64,000 nucleotides of DNA, from positions 620,001 through 684,000 of the forward strand of contig NZ_CANLMB010000002.1 in assembly GCF_947492365.1 (NCBI RefSeq). Direction: 5' to 3'. The notes under the pieces were generated by a model. That model was not told where the DNA came from and searched no databases. It saw nothing but the letters and a program-made list of their open reading frames with translations. The position numbers were made by a program, and so were the translations under genes. This document shows positions 62,596 to 64,000 of the stretch, in pieces (the stretch's first letter is position 1; the number at the start of each line of letters is the position of its first letter). The stretch is from an uncultured Erythrobacter sp. GTDB lineage: Bacteria > Pseudomonadota > Alphaproteobacteria > Sphingomonadales > Sphingomonadaceae.

Positions 62596-64000
62596 TCGGC
62601 TCCTGGCTGCATGAATGTGGTTTCTTGGCTGTCGCGCTCACCCTGTTCGTCGAGCGAAGTCAGGACGAAGCTGAAATCATCGACATTGCTGCTTGCCGAA
62701 ACCACGACATAGGCGCGGATAATGCGGGTTTCGTCCGCAGCCACTTCCACCGTCTGGGAAGGCGCAGCATTATCGCGCCCGATCCGGTCGGTCCACATCA
62801 GCGCGCCTTCGGGCAGTCCTGTGAAAGACACCTCCATCTGGCGCGGGCGGGCTTCCATGTTGCGAAGGCGCAATGTGTAGGAATTGCGCACCGAACCATC
62901 TTTCATCAGCATGAAAGGCGGATTGCGGTCCGGTGAGACGGTAATCTCGGTATGCGCACGCGTGCCCAAGGCAAACAGCATCGCCAGCCCGATCGAGCCC
63001 CAGATGCCGAAATAGACGAATGTGCGCGGCCTGAGCAGCGCCTTCCATGCGGGTTGCGCAGGCGCTCCTGCAGCTTCGGCCTCGCACTGTTCCAAAGTCG
63101 TGTAGTCGATCAGACCGCGCGGACGTCCGATGTCTTTCATCACGCGGTCGCAGGCATCGATGCAGAGCGCGCAGGTGATGCAGCCGACCTGCTGGCCTTC
63201 GCGAATGTCGATCCCCGTCGGGCAAACCGCCACGCATTGGAGGCAATCGACGCAGTCGCCGTAGAGCTCAGGATCCTTCGCCGCTTTCTTGAGGCTGCCG
63301 CGTTGCTCTCCGCGCCAGTCCTTGTAGGTCACGATTAGCGATTTTTCATCGATCATCGCGGCCTGAATCCGCGGCCACGGGCACATATAGATGCACACCT
63401 GCTCGCGCATGAATCCGCCCAGCCAGAAGGTCGTGCCGGTCAGCACCGCGACAGTCATATAGGCGACCGGATCGGCCTGAAGCGTGAAGAAATCCGCAAA
63501 CAGCGTGGGGGCGTCAGCGAAGTAGAGAATCCATGCGCCGCCGGTCAGCAGGCTGATCAGCAGATAGACCGACCACTTGCCAGAACGCCGCGCGATCTTG
63601 GCCGGGCCCCAAGGTGCCTTGTCCAGACGGATGCGGGCGTTGCGGTCTCCGTCGAACAGACGGTCGACATGCTGGAACAGATCGGTCCAGACGGTCTGCG
63701 GGCAGGCATAGCCACACCACGCTCGGCCCACGGCGCTGGTGACGAGAAACAGGCCTAGGCCTGCCATGATCAGCAGGCCCGCCACGAAATAGAATTCGTG
63801 CGGCCAAATCTCGATATCGAACATGTAGAAGCGGCGGTTTGCGAGGTCGATCAGAACCGCCTGATCGGGGGCATAGGGTCCGCGATCCCAGCGGATCCAT
63901 GGCGTCAGATAATAGATGCCCAGCGTGACCAGCATGACCAGCCACTTGAACCGGCGAAACGGCCCGTCGATCCGCTTGTTGTGAACCGCCTTGCGCTTTT
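62592..64000 (-). CDS. ccoG: Cytochrome c oxidase accessory protein CcoG (partial, start beyond window)
   Basis: FixG/CcoG-type iron-sulfur protein that reduces copper for cbb3 oxidase assembly. The frame stays open past the internal ATG at 63935 to the window edge and reads KRIDGPFRRFKWLVML, as in the N-terminus of CcoG, so the gene is cut. Visible parts are several membrane helices, WCGYACPQTVWTD, MCPWPRIQ, two ferredoxin clusters CVDCLQCVAVCP and CITCALCIDACDRV, and a C-terminal periplasmic domain with NPPFMLMKDGSVRNSYTLRL. It heads the ccoG-H-I-S unit. Confidence 0.95.
   Translation of the reverse strand, partial: KRKAVHNKRIDGPFRRFKWLVMLVTLGIYYLTPWIRWDRGPYAPDQAVLIDLANRRFYMFDIEIWPHEFYFVAGLLIMAGLGLFLVTSAVGRAWCGYACPQTVWTDLFQHVDRLFDGDRNARIRLDKAPWGPAKIARRSGKWSVYLLISLLTGGAWILYFADAPTLFADFFTLQADPVAYMTVAVLTGTTFWLGGFMREQVCIYMCPWPRIQAAMIDEKSLIVTYKDWRGEQRGSLKKAAKDPELYGDCVDCLQCVAVCPTGIDIREGQQVGCITCALCIDACDRVMKDIGRPRGLIDYTTLEQCEAEAAGAPAQPAWKALLRPRTFVYFGIWGSIGLAMLFALGTRAHTEITVSPDRNPPFMLMKDGSVRNSYTLRLRNMEARPRQMEVSFTGLPEGALMWTDRIGRDNAAPSQTVEVAADETRIIRAYVVVSASSNVDDFSFVLTSLDEQGERDSQETTFMQPGAE

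Overview
The window looks like chromosome of an aerobic marine-type alphaproteobacterium of the Sphingomonadales, most likely Erythrobacteraceae. This is inferred from protein style, not a database search. The signs are several large TonB-dependent receptors, an NDUFA12-type complex I accessory protein, DUF2155 and DUF192 lipoproteins, a PHA-system protein, a cbb3 oxidase assembly cluster and uniformly GC-rich coding sequence. No phage, insertion sequence, CRISPR array or rRNA gene was seen.

Layout. 0-10.5 kb: tail of a TonB receptor, a MASE1 hybrid histidine kinase, a TonB-like transducer, a GDP-mannose pair (mannose-1-phosphate guanylyltransferase and mannose-6-phosphate isomerase), a PHA-system protein, a TelA/XpaC-like pair and a DUF389 membrane protein. 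10.5-12.1 kb: a visibly lower-GC pair of divergent genes, an HTH protein and a GNAT-like protein, ending against a fatty-acyl-AMP ligase. 14-17 kb: recX, DUF192, NDUFA12, DUF2155, aat. 17.3-23.8 kb: tRNA-Trp, two tandem 49-codon paralogous micro-ORFs, an alanine/glycine symporter, then secE, nusG, a secreted protein, rplK and rplA. 23.9-24.1 kb: an RNA-like element that folds as a tRNA-Tyr cloverleaf but lacks the normal D- and T-loop bases. 24.2-31.6 kb: a CinA-like protein, a flavin monooxygenase and two TonB receptors. 31.9-39.8 kb: acyl-CoA dehydrogenase, enoyl-CoA hydratase and two thiolase-family proteins (fatty-acid or sterol-type beta-oxidation), then 4-hydroxyphenylpyruvate dioxygenase among VOC and CMD proteins (tyrosine catabolism). 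39.9-49.4 kb: a TonB receptor divergent from an M14 peptidase, then DUF1501/DUF1800 partners. 49.5-52.4 kb: a response regulator and a PAS hybrid kinase. 52.9-59.6 kb: a complete-looking trans-4-hydroxy-L-proline catabolic operon with an M24 peptidase, divergent from a PAS-AraC regulator. 59.8-64 kb: ccoG-ccoH-ccoI-ccoS, cut by the window edge.

How the genes work together. The metabolic theme is scavenging of peptides, aromatic amino acids and lipids: TonB receptors bring in substrates, M14 and M24 peptidases cut peptides, the hydroxyproline operon feeds 2-oxoglutarate, HPPD starts tyrosine breakdown, and the acyl-CoA genes make acetyl-CoA for a respiratory chain with a cbb3 oxidase.

The least explained items are the paired 49-aa proteins, the tRNA-Tyr-like element, and three mosaic intergenic repeats whose stems differ while their loops are kept.
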